The position numbers and the translations under genes are program-made. From Anaerolineae bacterium (GTDB lineage: Bacteria > Chloroflexota > Anaerolineae > Aggregatilineales > UBA2796), in contig JAHBVK010000034.1 in NCBI GenBank assembly GCA_019637555.1, forward strand, positions 1 to 64,000: a stretch of 64,000 bases of DNA. Reading direction: 5' to 3'. Below the pieces are notes generated by a model. That model was given only the letters and a program-made list of their open reading frames with translations, ran no database searches and had not been told where the DNA came from. Shown here piece after piece: positions 37,172-46,355 of the stretch. The stretch's first letter is position 1; each line of letters opens with the position of its first letter.

Positions 37172-38695
37172 ATGACCATCCGCACCCGCCTGACGCTGTG
37201 GTATTCCAGCCTGCTGGCGTCCGTCATAATTGTCTTTTCCGTCTCCCTGTTCAGTTTGCTCAACTGGACGTGGCGTGAGCAGTTATTGGACACCATGCGA
37301 ACAGCAGCGAAAGCGGTGTTGACTGACATCAAGTTCGATCACGATACTGGCAGCATCACGACTCGTTATTTGCCTACCAAACTCTCCTCGCTGATCTATT
37401 CGCCTTTAGCAATCCAGGTGTGGCGCTTGGATGGTACATTGGCAGCCACTAACGTGCCGGAATTCCCCGCCGCCTTTGATCAGCAGAGCATGAATGTTGC
37501 CGATGCACAGTGGCGCGAGATCGACTATGACGGCGTGCGTATGATCGCCTACACACAGCCTGTGTTGAACTGGTCAAATGAAATCGTCGGCGTAGTGCAG
37601 GTATTGGGATCGCTAGAGTCACTTAACGAGACGCTCTCACGATTGGTACGGCTGATGATCGCGGTCAGTGTGGTGGCGCTAGTGTTATCCTTCATGGTCG
37701 GCTCGGTGATTGCAGCGCAGGCGTTACAACCCATCGACTTGATCAGCAACGCAGCGCGGGAGATCGCCGCTGCTGACGATCTGAGCAAACGCATTCCCTA
37801 TGAAGGTCCGCCTGACGAGCTTGGTCAGCTCACCAATACATTTAACGCGACGCTGGAACGTTTGGAACGATTGTTTCTAGTGCAACGGCGATTCGTTGCG
37901 GATGTGTCTCATGAACTGCGGACACCACTGACTACGATACAGGGTAATCTCGACCTGATGCGGCGAATGGGCGACGATCCCATCTCCCGCGCCGCAATCG
38001 AAGGTGAGGTCAAGCGGATGACGCGGTTGGTCGGCGATCTGCTGCTGTTAGCACAAGCCGACAGTGGACGGATGCCACTGCGAGAAACCGTTGTCGATCT
38101 TGACTCCTTGGTGCTGGAAGTCTACAACGAGACGAAGCTGATCGCCGAAGGTGTCGATCTCAAGATCGATATGCTGGAACCGGTACGCGTGCGCGGCGAT
38201 GGCGACAGATTAAAGCAGCTATTACTCAATCTGGTGACCAACGCGCTCAAATATACACCTGTTGATGGTAAAGTGAGCTTAAATCTGAAGAAGACAGAGG
38301 GTTATGCCTACCTTTCCGTCACTGATACGGGCATTGGTATCCCCAAAGAAGATCTACCTCATATTTTTGATCGCTTTTACCGTGTCGATAAGGCGCGTGA
38401 CCGCAAGATGGGTGGCTTCGGGTTAGGGCTTTCCATCGCCAGTTGGATCGTAGAAGCGCATCGCGGACGCATCTGGGCGGAAAGTGAAGTGGGCAAGGGC
38501 AGTACCTTCATTGTGCAGCTTCCTGCCTATGCGGAAGACATACCTGACTCCGCCAAGGAGACGCGCATTCGCATTCCCACGATTCGCCGCACTCCGGTAC
38601 ACAATCCGCCTGCCGTACAACCGCCGGGCAGTTCTACGATACCGTCCGCATCATCACGCGGCGATTCGGGTCGATCTCCTGATCAACCAAGCTGA
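37172..38695 (+). CDS. Membrane sensor histidine kinase (orphan, OmpR-partner type)
   Basis: The 507-residue kinase has two membrane helices (about 10-33 and 165-190) around an extracytoplasmic sensor, a HAMP domain (QPIDLISNAAREI...ELGQLTNTFN), HisKA with the phospho-acceptor H247 in DVSHELRTPLTTIQGN, and HATPase motifs NLVTNALKYTP, DTGIGIP and GGFGLGLSI. A Pro/Ser-rich tail follows. I chose the ATG at 37172 (MTIRTRLT) over the TTG at 37118. No response regulator lies beside it, so its partner is elsewhere. Confidence 0.92.
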   Translation: MTIRTRLTLWYSSLLASVIIVFSVSLFSLLNWTWREQLLDTMRTAAKAVLTDIKFDHDTGSITTRYLPTKLSSLIYSPLAIQVWRLDGTLAATNVPEFPAAFDQQSMNVADAQWREIDYDGVRMIAYTQPVLNWSNEIVGVVQVLGSLESLNETLSRLVRLMIAVSVVALVLSFMVGSVIAAQALQPIDLISNAAREIAAADDLSKRIPYEGPPDELGQLTNTFNATLERLERLFLVQRRFVADVSHELRTPLTTIQGNLDLMRRMGDDPISRAAIEGEVKRMTRLVGDLLLLAQADSGRMPLRETVVDLDSLVLEVYNETKLIAEGVDLKIDMLEPVRVRGDGDRLKQLLLNLVTNALKYTPVDGKVSLNLKKTEGYAYLSVTDTGIGIPKEDLPHIFDRFYRVDKARDRKMGGFGLGLSIASWIVEAHRGRIWAESEVGKGSTFIVQLPAYAEDIPDSAKETRIRIPTIRRTPVHNPPAVQPPGSSTIPSASSRGDSGRSPDQPS

Positions 38696-38788
38696 TCAAC
38701 ACAAAATCATCTCAACTTCCCACAACTTGCGGCGAATCCACAGCTTGTGCATATAATTGGTGCGAGGTTACCCGCTGGTGAGGAAATT

Positions 38789-39484
38789 ATGATGATGCGC
38801 CAATTGATTCGGAACGCTGCGATGATCGCGCTGGCACTAGCGTTTGTGCTGTCGTTCTCCAGCAGTCAGAGCGTCCAAGCGCAGGGTACATATACTGTGC
38901 AACCGGGCGATACTTTGTTCGGCATCGCCGCCAGATTCAACGTCAGCGTCAGCGAACTAGCCACGATTAACGGTATTTATGATGTCAATCAGGTGTACGT
39001 CGGTCAGGTGCTGATACTACCCGCGCCGTTAGGCGGCGGTGGCGGTACGACTGGCGGTGGTAATTCCGGCGGTAACTATGGCGGTGGCTATACGCCTGTG
39101 ATCACCACCTATCCCCCCGGAACGACAATCACGATCACCACAACTACGACCAAGTATGTGGTCAAGAGAGGTGACACTCTGGGCAGCATCGCGCAGAAAT
39201 TCCGCGTCACGCCAGATGCCATCATGGTAGCAAACGGCATCACCAACGGTAATCTAATCTACGTTGGGCAACTGCTGCTGATTCCCAAGCAATCAACGAC
39301 GGTAAAGCCGCCAGCCAGAGGATCGACAGGCGGACCTGTGGGGCGTGTCTACATCGTACAGCCGGGTGATACGCTGGATAGCATCGCCGCGAAGTTCAAG
39401 CGGGATCGCTACGCCATCGCCAAAGCAAATGGTCTGCTGAACTTGAATTTCATCTATGCTGGGCAGGCACTGATCATTCCTTAA
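38789..39484 (+). CDS. Secreted LysM-repeat protein
   Basis: The 231-residue protein has a Sec signal ending near AQG (about residue 32). Three LysM peptidoglycan-binding domains follow: TYTVQPGDTLFGIAARFNVS, TKYVVKRGDTLGSIAQKF and RVYIVQPGDTLDSIAAKFK. Gly/Thr-rich linkers lie between them. There is no enzyme domain, so it is probably a wall-binding or scaffold protein. AGGAAA precedes the ATG at 38789. A terminator follows directly. Confidence 0.93.
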   Translation: MMMRQLIRNAAMIALALAFVLSFSSSQSVQAQGTYTVQPGDTLFGIAARFNVSVSELATINGIYDVNQVYVGQVLILPAPLGGGGGTTGGGNSGGNYGGGYTPVITTYPPGTTITITTTTTKYVVKRGDTLGSIAQKFRVTPDAIMVANGITNGNLIYVGQLLLIPKQSTTVKPPARGSTGGPVGRVYIVQPGDTLDSIAAKFKRDRYAIAKANGLLNLNFIYAGQALIIP

Positions 39485-39512
39485 CTACTGCCTCCTCAAT
39501 AACATCTGATCG

Positions 39513-39543
39513 GGCGCATGGAAACACTGTCCATGCGCCTTTT
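39513..39543 (+). terminator. Rho-independent terminator after the LysM gene
   Basis: GGCGCATGGA (39513-39522) pairs with TCCATGCGCC (39530-39539) over a 7-nt loop, followed by TTTTCTTT. It lies 29 nt after the stop. Confidence 0.9.
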
Positions 39544-39654
39544 CTTTGCTGTGAACGCTGTCGCTGGCTGATAACTTCCACATGGCGCAGATTAGATATA
39601 CTTAGTGCGACTCGGTAGCCCTCGTCAACGAGTGTTACAACATTGTGGAGCATC

Positions 39655-41508
39655 ATGAAGCGTTTACTGTATCGTCTGATCTCAGTTTCCAGTGCACTAA
39701 TCCTATTAGCCGCATGTCAACCGCAGGGACTGAACTCAACTGGTGCGCAATCGACGAATTCCCCAATTGCGATCACACCCGTAGTGGCAACCTTACCGCC
39801 GTTATCACCTACTGCTGTCGATCCGGGTCTGCTAATCGTCGCCACTGAAAGTCCGCAGATCGATGCCATTAAGTATCCCAAGCTCTACGCCTACGTACAG
39901 CAGATACAGCAAGCGCTCCAACAGCCGAATCCTATCCTGCTGCTCAGCGGCGATCTCAGCGATGAACAGAAGCAAGCACAGAACATAGCCATCAGCGATC
40001 CTCGACTCCAGCAGATCACGCACGAGAGCAAGAGCCAGGCATCGTTTCGTATGGAAGTATTTGGTATCTATCCTCTGCGCGAGAGCGACATCACTGAAGC
40101 GACGATTGTGTGCCGTCAAGCTACTTGCTATCGCGTAGAGATGTATAACTATGCGCTTAATCTCTATCTCGGCGCAGTAGTCAATTTGAACCCGTCGGGC
40201 GTCTTGAGCATCAGCGAACTACCTGATACACAGCCCGATGTCCCACAGCAACTGGTCGATGTGGCGCTAGAGATCGTTCGCAACGCACCAGAAGTAGAGC
40301 AGGCTCTGGGCTACATTCCCGACTCCGAGCAAGCGTTGATGGCGAATACTAAGACGGCGCTTAACCGCACGCGCTGCGAACGTTCGCAGCATCTCTGCCT
40401 TGCGCCAACCTTCGTCGTGGGCGAACGTGCTCTGTGGACAATTGTCGATCTGACGGACTTCCGGCTTGTCGGCTTGCGTTGGACAACTGTTGGCAACGCC
40501 GGACCACCGCTGACCGAGAAGCAGTTGATCGAAGATTCGATCACAAGACTTTACTGTGATCGCAGCACGACGCTGGAACGCGCTGGCTGGCAGATGGATT
40601 ACATCCTGACGGGTTCGGATGGCTTACGCATTTCCAACGTCCTATATCGCGGTACGCCGATCTTAGAAAGTGCCAAACTAGTCGATTGGCACGTCAGTTA
40701 CTCTCAGACGGATGGTTTCGGCTACAGTGATGCCGTCGGGTGCCCGATCTTCAGTCAAGCCGCTGTGATCGCCGTCCTGCCGCCTCAGATCAAAGACATC
40801 TTTGATGGCGACCAAGTGATCGGCTTTGCGCTGGAGCAGGAATATTGGAGTGAGTTGTGGCCCCTTCCCTGCAACTATTTCTATGTGCAGCGTTACGAGT
40901 TCTACCTCGATGGTCGCTTCCGTCCGGTGGTGGCGAGCGTTGGACGTGGTTGCGGCAATGACGGTACCTATCGTCCGGTGACGCGGCTCGCTTTAGCGCG
41001 TGAAGCTACCTTTGCCGAATGGACTGGCAGTGACTGGAAAGATTGGGCGAACGAAGGTTGGAAACTGCAATCAGAGGTCTCTGTCGCCGCTGATGGATCA
41101 CAATACCGCGTAATCGATGCGGCGGGGCAGGGCTTCACCATCGAGCCGGGGCGCGGTCAGTTTGGCGATGGCGGACGTGGCGACAACAGCTATATATTTG
41201 TCACGCTGCACCACTGGGATCGTGATGAGGGCGACTCGGATATGCCTACCATCGGACCGTGCTGCAATACGGATTATCAACAAGGACCGGAGAAATTCAT
41301 CGATTCTACGCCGGAACCGATCAGCAACAGTGCATTGGTGATCTGGTATGTGGCACAGATGAAAAACGATGATACTCCGGGCAGTCAGTATTGCTGGGCG
41401 GAAGCAGTGGTCAGTAACGGTGTCTTCACCAACAAGGAATATCCCTGCTACTCTGGTCCGATGTTTCATCCCTTGAAGTCAGCAGCCAGCGGCGCTAACC
41501 AGCCCTGA
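39655..41508 (+). CDS. Large lipoprotein of unknown function
   Basis: The 617-residue protein starts with a signal ending in the lipobox LLAAC (Cys near residue 22), so it is a membrane-anchored extracytoplasmic lipoprotein. About 85-210 resemble a PepSY-like or similar alpha/beta region; the rest is beta-rich with many conserved Trp and Cys. I recognise no catalytic motif. I chose the ATG at 39655 over that at 39643. The gene 22 nt downstream encodes a membrane-anchored beta-rich protein, so the two may be one transcript. Confidence 0.65.
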   Translation: MKRLLYRLISVSSALILLAACQPQGLNSTGAQSTNSPIAITPVVATLPPLSPTAVDPGLLIVATESPQIDAIKYPKLYAYVQQIQQALQQPNPILLLSGDLSDEQKQAQNIAISDPRLQQITHESKSQASFRMEVFGIYPLRESDITEATIVCRQATCYRVEMYNYALNLYLGAVVNLNPSGVLSISELPDTQPDVPQQLVDVALEIVRNAPEVEQALGYIPDSEQALMANTKTALNRTRCERSQHLCLAPTFVVGERALWTIVDLTDFRLVGLRWTTVGNAGPPLTEKQLIEDSITRLYCDRSTTLERAGWQMDYILTGSDGLRISNVLYRGTPILESAKLVDWHVSYSQTDGFGYSDAVGCPIFSQAAVIAVLPPQIKDIFDGDQVIGFALEQEYWSELWPLPCNYFYVQRYEFYLDGRFRPVVASVGRGCGNDGTYRPVTRLALAREATFAEWTGSDWKDWANEGWKLQSEVSVAADGSQYRVIDAAGQGFTIEPGRGQFGDGGRGDNSYIFVTLHHWDRDEGDSDMPTIGPCCNTDYQQGPEKFIDSTPEPISNSALVIWYVAQMKNDDTPGSQYCWAEAVVSNGVFTNKEYPCYSGPMFHPLKSAASGANQP

Positions 41509-41530
41509 GAAATAGGTTGAGAATCCGTCC

Positions 41531-42682
41531 ATGAGCAAGCGCCGTCAGAAGAACAATAAGAGTGCAGCGCAGTCGCAGCCGCCACAATCAACAAAGCGCA
41601 GCACCACGACAACTGTCACATCGTCAGCTTCTGCTAAATCAGTACGCAAGAGCAGCAAATCGCCATATCCCTCACCTGCGGTGCTGATCGGCGGCGTGAT
41701 CGTAGCGCTGGTATCGGGGTTAGCTCTTGTTTTTTGGCGTGCAGGCAGCATTAATACCAATTCGGGAGGCAGTTCCAGCGCTAACATTACCGCTACTGCC
41801 ATCGCGGCTTTTGCTACTCCTGTCGCCTACACCGAGGGTGATGTCCGCTACTGCACGGGCGTGATGCCCCCTTTCGCGAAGGCATTGGGATTCAATGCCA
41901 ATGTCCTTGTAGATACTCGTGCGCGTGTAGTTAAGGGCGTGCAATTGATCGAAGTGGATCAAAGTGGCAAGACTACCCGCAGCTATCAACATCCCTCATG
42001 GACAATGGCAGGCTATCTTGGACCACAGGTCACGGATCGCTTTGGCAACATCTACCTAACGCCCGTGCCTTTCATCAACCTACTGGATAATCCAGTGGAG
42101 AAGGCAAACATTATCTATCGCATTGATGCTAATACGGGGGAAATGTCGCCGCTGGTCGATCTTCCAGCGGTTGCCGCTCCTTCTCTCGATAACGTTTACG
42201 GTTTGCTCGGTCTGGCTTATGACTGTGACACCAACAGTCTTTACGCCTCCTCCGTACTTGGCTCCACGCGCGATCAGCAGCTTGGGCGGCTCTTTCGTAT
42301 CGATCTGAAAACGGGGCAGGTGGCATCTATCCTTGAAGGCGTCGATGCTTTCGGCTTGAATGTATTTAACAGCGCGAGGGGTAAACGATTGTATTTTGGT
42401 CGCGCTCGTGTGGCTGAAATTAACTCGGTGTCGCTGGACGCGAACGGGGATTTCAGTGGTGAACTGCGTACAGAATTTTCCATAGCTGATCTTGGCGTTT
42501 CGGGCGATGAACGAGCACGTGTACTCAATTTCAGCGGCAGGGATCAGCTTGTGATTCAGATCAAGCAGTTTGCCTTTAACCTCGTCGCACCCACCGAATC
42601 ACTGCAAACCGCGCTGGAATATCGCTACGACTCTGCCGCCGATACGTGGCATCTCGTCAACGCCTACCCAGTGGATTCGTGA
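41531..42682 (+). CDS. Membrane-anchored beta-rich protein, unknown function
   Basis: The 383-residue protein has a Ser/Lys-rich cytoplasmic N-terminus, one membrane helix (about 55-75, VLIGGVIVALVSGLALVFW) and an extracytoplasmic domain of regular beta strands with TDRFGNIYLTP, ANIIYRIDANTGEMSPLVDLP and LGRLFRIDLKTGQVASILE. These strand-turn repeats suggest a beta-propeller (NHL/SMP-like). There is no known family. A bidirectional terminator separates it from the convergent VOC gene. Confidence 0.65.
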   Translation: MSKRRQKNNKSAAQSQPPQSTKRSTTTTVTSSASAKSVRKSSKSPYPSPAVLIGGVIVALVSGLALVFWRAGSINTNSGGSSSANITATAIAAFATPVAYTEGDVRYCTGVMPPFAKALGFNANVLVDTRARVVKGVQLIEVDQSGKTTRSYQHPSWTMAGYLGPQVTDRFGNIYLTPVPFINLLDNPVEKANIIYRIDANTGEMSPLVDLPAVAAPSLDNVYGLLGLAYDCDTNSLYASSVLGSTRDQQLGRLFRIDLKTGQVASILEGVDAFGLNVFNSARGKRLYFGRARVAEINSVSLDANGDFSGELRTEFSIADLGVSGDERARVLNFSGRDQLVIQIKQFAFNLVAPTESLQTALEYRYDSAADTWHLVNAYPVDS

Positions 42683-42686
42683 CAGC

Positions 42687-42711
42687 GTTCCCGACACTAG
42701 ATGTCGGGAAC
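42687..42711. terminator. Bidirectional terminator hairpin
   Basis: GTTCCCGACA pairs perfectly with TGTCGGGAAC (42702-42711) over CTAGA. It lies between convergent genes, 5 nt after the stop of the upstream one. There are no T-runs, so strength is uncertain. Confidence 0.6.
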
Positions 42712-42725
42712 ACACATTCAACAGC

Positions 42726-43658
42726 TTATTCGGTTTCGCTCGTTAGCACCATGCCATTCTGCGCTGGATCGCGCACCAGCATACCGTCAGCGGTTTGCTC
42801 AACGGCGATTCCAGCTTCCTTGGTGCGCTCGATCAGGCGATCTAGTTCTGTCTTGTTCGGCACGACTATAGTGAAATAGCGCAGCCCCGTCGCATCGGCT
42901 GGTGGCGGTGGTGCGCCAACGCCCTGCCACACATTGGTACCAATATGATGGTGATAGCTGCCCGCTGCAAAGAAGATCGCCGACTCGGTGAATTGCTGCG
43001 CCATGCGACTCGTTGGTGCGACTCCTTTAGTATCGAAAGGCAGTTCAAAGCCTAAGATGTCGTAGTAGAAGCGCTTGGTTGGCGGCAGTTGTGAGACGTG
43101 CAGATGGACGTGTCCGACTTTCGTCGCGGGATCAAGCCCCTCCCATTCAGCGCTTCGATCATCGAGGGAGCTGAACACTTCCTCCGGCGCTAACCCACGA
43201 TTGTTCTGCAACATTTCCTCAAACGATTTGGGCCACTGATCCTGCGGGAAATCCCAAGCCAACTCGATGCCATTGCCCTCGGCATCTGGCAGGTAGATCG
43301 CATGATGCGTGCCGTGATTGCTCATGCCCTGAATGCGCGTCCGCGTCTCCGCAATACGCTTCAGTAGCTGCGCCAAGTCCCAGCGTGTTGGTACCAAGAA
43401 TGCGGTGTGATACAAGCCCGTCGTGCCGCGCGTTCGTCTTGCATTTGCTAGTTCCGTAAATCGCAGCAAATCCTCTTTACCACCAGCTCCTAATCCTGCT
43501 GACGCATCGTTGCGCCAGTGCAGCTTGAAGCCAAGAATATCCCGGTAAAAGGCGATCTGGCGATCCAGATTGGCTACAGTGTAGTGAACATGCCCTAGTC
43601 GCGTTGTACAGTTGATTGCCACATGTTCTAGCGTATTCAAGTTAGGTTCTACGTTCAT
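42726..43658 (-). CDS. Ring-cleavage dioxygenase / two-domain VOC protein (CatE-like)
   Basis: The 310-residue protein consists of two vicinal-oxygen-chelate modules. The first begins LGHVHYTVANLDRQIAFYRDILGF and ends HAIYLPDAEGNGIELAWDFP. The second begins VGHVHLHVSQLPPTKRFYYDILGF and contains YHHHIGTNVW. The pairing matches catechol 2,3-dioxygenase-like proteins such as CatE. The gene lies downstream of a MarR regulator on the same strand, a layout known from MhqR-controlled quinone resistance, so it probably removes catechols or quinones. I chose the ATG at 43658 (MNVEPN); a GTG at 43670 is possible. Confidence 0.85.
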   Translation of the reverse strand: MNVEPNLNTLEHVAINCTTRLGHVHYTVANLDRQIAFYRDILGFKLHWRNDASAGLGAGGKEDLLRFTELANARRTRGTTGLYHTAFLVPTRWDLAQLLKRIAETRTRIQGMSNHGTHHAIYLPDAEGNGIELAWDFPQDQWPKSFEEMLQNNRGLAPEEVFSSLDDRSAEWEGLDPATKVGHVHLHVSQLPPTKRFYYDILGFELPFDTKGVAPTSRMAQQFTESAIFFAAGSYHHHIGTNVWQGVGAPPPPADATGLRYFTIVVPNKTELDRLIERTKEAGIAVEQTADGMLVRDPAQNGMVLTSETE

Positions 43659-43691
43659 GATGTTCCACACTTATCCTGTCATCATTGCGAA

Positions 43692-43708
43692 TTGATTAGC
43701 TTGCTAAG
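43692..43708. promoter_or_regulatory. Candidate MarR operator before the dioxygenase gene
   Basis: TTGATTAGCTTGCTAAG has TTAG-N4-CTAA as its palindromic core and matches the sequence at 44181-44197 in 15 of 17 positions, in the opposite orientation. The two sites flank the MarR gene. Confidence 0.55.
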
Positions 43709-43725
43709 TGACTATTCAAAAAAAC

Positions 43726-44160
43726 TTAAGCGCGCACGCTCATGTTCTGGATCATTTGCCCCAGTAGGCGACGTAAGCCAGCACGTTCTTCTTCACTCAT
43801 TCCAGTGAACAGCATTTCCTGCATAGTTTGAAACTGCCGATTGATCGCCAGTTCCTTCTCTCGTCCTTCTGGCGTGATATAAACGCGCACCAAGCGGTTA
43901 TCATCCGGATCGCGTCGGCGGATAACCAAGCCAGCCTCCTCCATACGCTGCAACATATTTGTTACGGTTGCTCCCTGTATGGAAAGTTCTGTCGCGATTT
44001 CAGATTGCGTCATACCATCTCGCTTAACCACGGTGCACAACACAATTGCCTGCCCGCGATGCACGTCCACTTCGTCGCTGAACCCATCAGAGACGCCGCG
44101 AAACAACTGGCTGAACTGCGCCAGAAGCTGCCAGTCTTTCAGATCGGTGTCGTTAGACAT
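43726..44160 (-). CDS. MarR-family transcriptional regulator
   Basis: The 144-residue protein has the MarR winged helix (HRGQAIVLCTVVKRDGMTQSEIATELSIQGATVTNMLQRMEEAGLVIRRRDPDDNRLVRVYIT). The wing and the RRDPDDNRLVRV motif are typical. It has one Cys near residue 42, so a thiol-based quinone sensor is possible but not shown. It lies upstream of the CatE-like dioxygenase on the same strand and has candidate operators on both sides, as in MhqR systems. Confidence 0.92.
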   Translation of the reverse strand: MSNDTDLKDWQLLAQFSQLFRGVSDGFSDEVDVHRGQAIVLCTVVKRDGMTQSEIATELSIQGATVTNMLQRMEEAGLVIRRRDPDDNRLVRVYITPEGREKELAINRQFQTMQEMLFTGMSEEERAGLRRLLGQMIQNMSVRA

Positions 44161-44180
44161 TGCTGCTTCGCTCGCTAATC

Positions 44181-44197
44181 CTTAGCATCCTAATCAA
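44181..44197. promoter_or_regulatory. Candidate MarR operator before the marR gene
   Basis: On the minus strand TTGATTAGGATGCTAAG repeats the 43692-43708 sequence with two changes and has the same TTAG-N4-CTAA core. It lies 21 nt upstream of the MarR start, a normal place for autorepression. Confidence 0.55.
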
Positions 44198-44272
44198 GAT
44201 ACGCCAGCACCGTTCTCAGAGTCAAGGTGCTTCGTGAACTTTTGATGGATTTCTTACAGTATCGCGCCGCTA

Positions 44273-44593
44273 CTAGACCTTGATCTGTACATCGTCACCT
44301 TCAAGGCGTGTTTCATACCATGGCACGGGGGCAGGCGCAGGCATCGACAGATTTTTGCCCGAAGTTAAATCGAAGCGTGCGCCGTGACGCGGGCACTCGA
44401 TCACTGTACCGTCAAGTTCGCCCTCAGCCAACGGACCGTCATCGTGCGTACACAAATCTTCAATGGCATAATACTGAGTGCCCACCCTGAATACCGCGAT
44501 GTAATGTCCCTTCACCTCGATGACGATGCGATCCCCTGATTGTGGAAAGTCGCTCGCCGTGGCGACGGTGATAAATTCTGCTGTCGATGCCAT
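44273..44593 (-). CDS. Rieske [2Fe-2S] ferredoxin-like protein (NirD type)
   Basis: The 106-residue protein has the two Rieske cluster boxes: CTHDDGPLAEGELDG and CPRHGARFDL. The short, soluble form is like NirD or biphenyl dioxygenase ferredoxin. It carries electrons to an unknown partner. It is the last gene of a minus-strand operon after a CCG-type protein and a NifU/SufU-like scaffold. Confidence 0.92.
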   Translation of the reverse strand: MASTAEFITVATASDFPQSGDRIVIEVKGHYIAVFRVGTQYYAIEDLCTHDDGPLAEGELDGTVIECPRHGARFDLTSGKNLSMPAPAPVPWYETRLEGDDVQIKV

Positions 44594-44600
44594 TCAATCG

Positions 44601-45044
44601 TTATCCGTTCTGTTGATTCTGCTCTTGCTGCTGTTGGAAGCGATAGCGCTTCTCTGCTGCTTTCATAGCGCTGACGCCAAGCGTAATGCATTTCGGGCGG
44701 GTTGCCGCTACCGAATGACCGCCGATCTCGTCCACGAATTCCTGCGAATCCAGCGCCGCGATTTCTTCCAGTGTCTTGCCGATCACCATCTCGGTGAGGA
44801 TCGAGGTCGCGCCTCGACTGACCGAGCAGCTTTGGTTAGGGTTATCGTGTGTGGGGTTTTCATCCACAAATGAAACGTCCGTAACGCGCTCGTTCTCGTC
44901 CAACTTCAAAAACACCGTGATCAGATCGCCGCAGCCGGGGTTACCATACGTCATCGAAACGGTCGCGTCTGCCATGCGCCCATAATGGCGCGGACTTTCC
45001 ACATGATCGGTGATCAACTCAATAAATGCTTGCCGATCAAACAT
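44601..45044 (-). CDS. SufU/NifU-like iron-sulfur cluster scaffold
   Basis: The 147-residue protein has the three Cys of the NifU-N/SufU fold: NPGCGD, SCSVSRGATS and RPKCITLG. The GCGD Asp is conserved. It passes sulfur or assembles Fe-S clusters in the cytoplasm. No SufS, SufB, SufC or SufD genes are near, so it may serve the Rieske protein downstream. It lies 1 nt after the CCG-protein stop and 7 nt before the Rieske start. Confidence 0.9.
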   Translation of the reverse strand: MFDRQAFIELITDHVESPRHYGRMADATVSMTYGNPGCGDLITVFLKLDENERVTDVSFVDENPTHDNPNQSCSVSRGATSILTEMVIGKTLEEIAALDSQEFVDEIGGHSVAATRPKCITLGVSAMKAAEKRYRFQQQQEQNQQNG

Positions 45045-45045
45045 A

Positions 45046-45819
45046 CTACACCTTCCCTGCCAGCACTTCCGCGAAGTGAACCACCCGTTTCTTGGATTTG
45101 CTGCGGCTCAAGCCACCATTCATTTGCGTCAGGCAGCTCGCGTCTCCCGTCACGATCAAGTCAGCTTCGACGCTCTCGATGTTCTGCACTTTGTCCTTGA
45201 GCATCGCGCCACTAACGTCGGGCATTTTGACCGCGAACAAACCGCCGAACCCACAGCATTGATCCGCGCCGGAGAGTTCTACCACTTCGAGGTTCTTCAC
45301 GTTACTTAACAATAGACGCGGTTGATCCTTCAGATTCGACATTCGTAATCCGTGGCAGGCGTCGTGAATGCTGACTTTGGTTGGCTTTTTCAGCGTTGTG
45401 CCGACATCAGTGACGCCCAACCCATCGACCAGATATTCACCTAACTCCCACGTAATGCTGACGATGCGCTCCATCTCGGCTTTTAACGCCGCGTCGTCCG
45501 CGAATAACTGCGGATAAAAGTGCCGCACCATTGAGGTACACGAGCCGGACGGTGAAACGATCACTTCTGAATCTTTGAACGCTTTCAGGAATTGCTTAGC
45601 GACATTGCGCGCTTCATCACGATAACCTGCATTGAACCCCATCTGCCCGCAGCAGGTTTGTCCCATCGGAAAATCGACTTGGACGCCCAAGCGCTCCAGC
45701 AGTTCAACGGTCGCCATCCCGGTATTCGGATAGATCATATCAACAATGCAGGTGACGAAGAGCGAGACAGGCTTATTTTTGGGGTCAGGGCGGGTGCCGT
45801 GTGGATGTATTTGGGTCAT
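45046..45819 (-). CDS. LutA/GlcF-like (Fe-S) CCG-domain protein
   Basis: The 257-residue protein has two cysteine-rich CCG domains: VTCIVDMIYP with QTCCGQMGFNAG, and HDACHGLRMSN with QCCGFGGLFAVK. In LutA and GlcF these bind an Fe-S cluster and help oxidise lactate or glycolate or feed electrons to quinone. LutB and LutC are not adjacent. A stand-alone copy next to SufU and Rieske genes is notable, as all three make or hold Fe-S clusters. Confidence 0.88.
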   Translation of the reverse strand: MTQIHPHGTRPDPKNKPVSLFVTCIVDMIYPNTGMATVELLERLGVQVDFPMGQTCCGQMGFNAGYRDEARNVAKQFLKAFKDSEVIVSPSGSCTSMVRHFYPQLFADDAALKAEMERIVSITWELGEYLVDGLGVTDVGTTLKKPTKVSIHDACHGLRMSNLKDQPRLLLSNVKNLEVVELSGADQCCGFGGLFAVKMPDVSGAMLKDKVQNIESVEADLIVTGDASCLTQMNGGLSRSKSKKRVVHFAEVLAGKV

Positions 45820-45841
45820 GTCTGATGCGATCTTTGTGGTA

Positions 45842-45871
45842 AGCCGGGAGCAATGTTTAATACTCCCGGCT
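45842..45871 (-). terminator. Hairpin after the 107-aa hypothetical gene
   Basis: AGCCGGGAG pairs with CTCCCGGCT (45863-45871) over a 12-nt loop, 41 nt past the stop at 45913. It lies upstream of the CCG-protein start, so it separates two minus-strand transcripts. Confidence 0.5.
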
Positions 45872-45912
45872 GTAAGATTCGATTGAAATGGAGCTACAGC
45901 ACCAAAAAACGA

Positions 45913-46236
45913 TCAGGTGCCGCGACCACGCGGCGCAATGGGGACGCGCGTTAACACGTCACCATCAACATATGGTGCTTGATCTTCAATCGCCAGAACT
46001 TCTTCTTCGGTGACCTTTTGCGCGCCCTTGTGATAGAGCACATCGTTAAACGCATCGTAACGGAAGCGTTCTCTGATCATGCCATCGTGTGGATGCGCAT
46101 AGATCAACTCGAACACGAGCGCCTGCTCGCCCTCGTTGTAGGTGTCGTTAGTCAGCCAGATCGGTGCGAATTCCGCCATCGAATCTTGAATCTTGATCTG
46201 GCGTCTTAGCTGGGCTTGTTCAAGGGTCAAAGCCAT
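45913..46236 (-). CDS. Hypothetical protein, about 107 residues
   Basis: The protein is small and soluble, with no signal peptide. It is acidic and aromatic (MAEFAPIWLTNDTYNEGEQALVFELIYAHPHDGMIRERFRYDAF) and I do not recognise the family. I chose the ATG at 46236, which has AGGGGGAAA in front, over that at 46290. It is flanked by a hairpin at 45842 and a divergent glycosyltransferase. Confidence 0.6.
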   Translation of the reverse strand: MALTLEQAQLRRQIKIQDSMAEFAPIWLTNDTYNEGEQALVFELIYAHPHDGMIRERFRYDAFNDVLYHKGAQKVTEEEVLAIEDQAPYVDGDVLTRVPIAPRGRGT

Positions 46237-46355
46237 CGGTGTTTCCCCCTGCGATGTATTTGTGTTGAGATGTTGATCGAGGTTCAACAAATATTGGCGT
46301 ATATTATTCGCGGAATAGGCATAAAATGCAACGAAATTTCACATCTCCCTAACCC

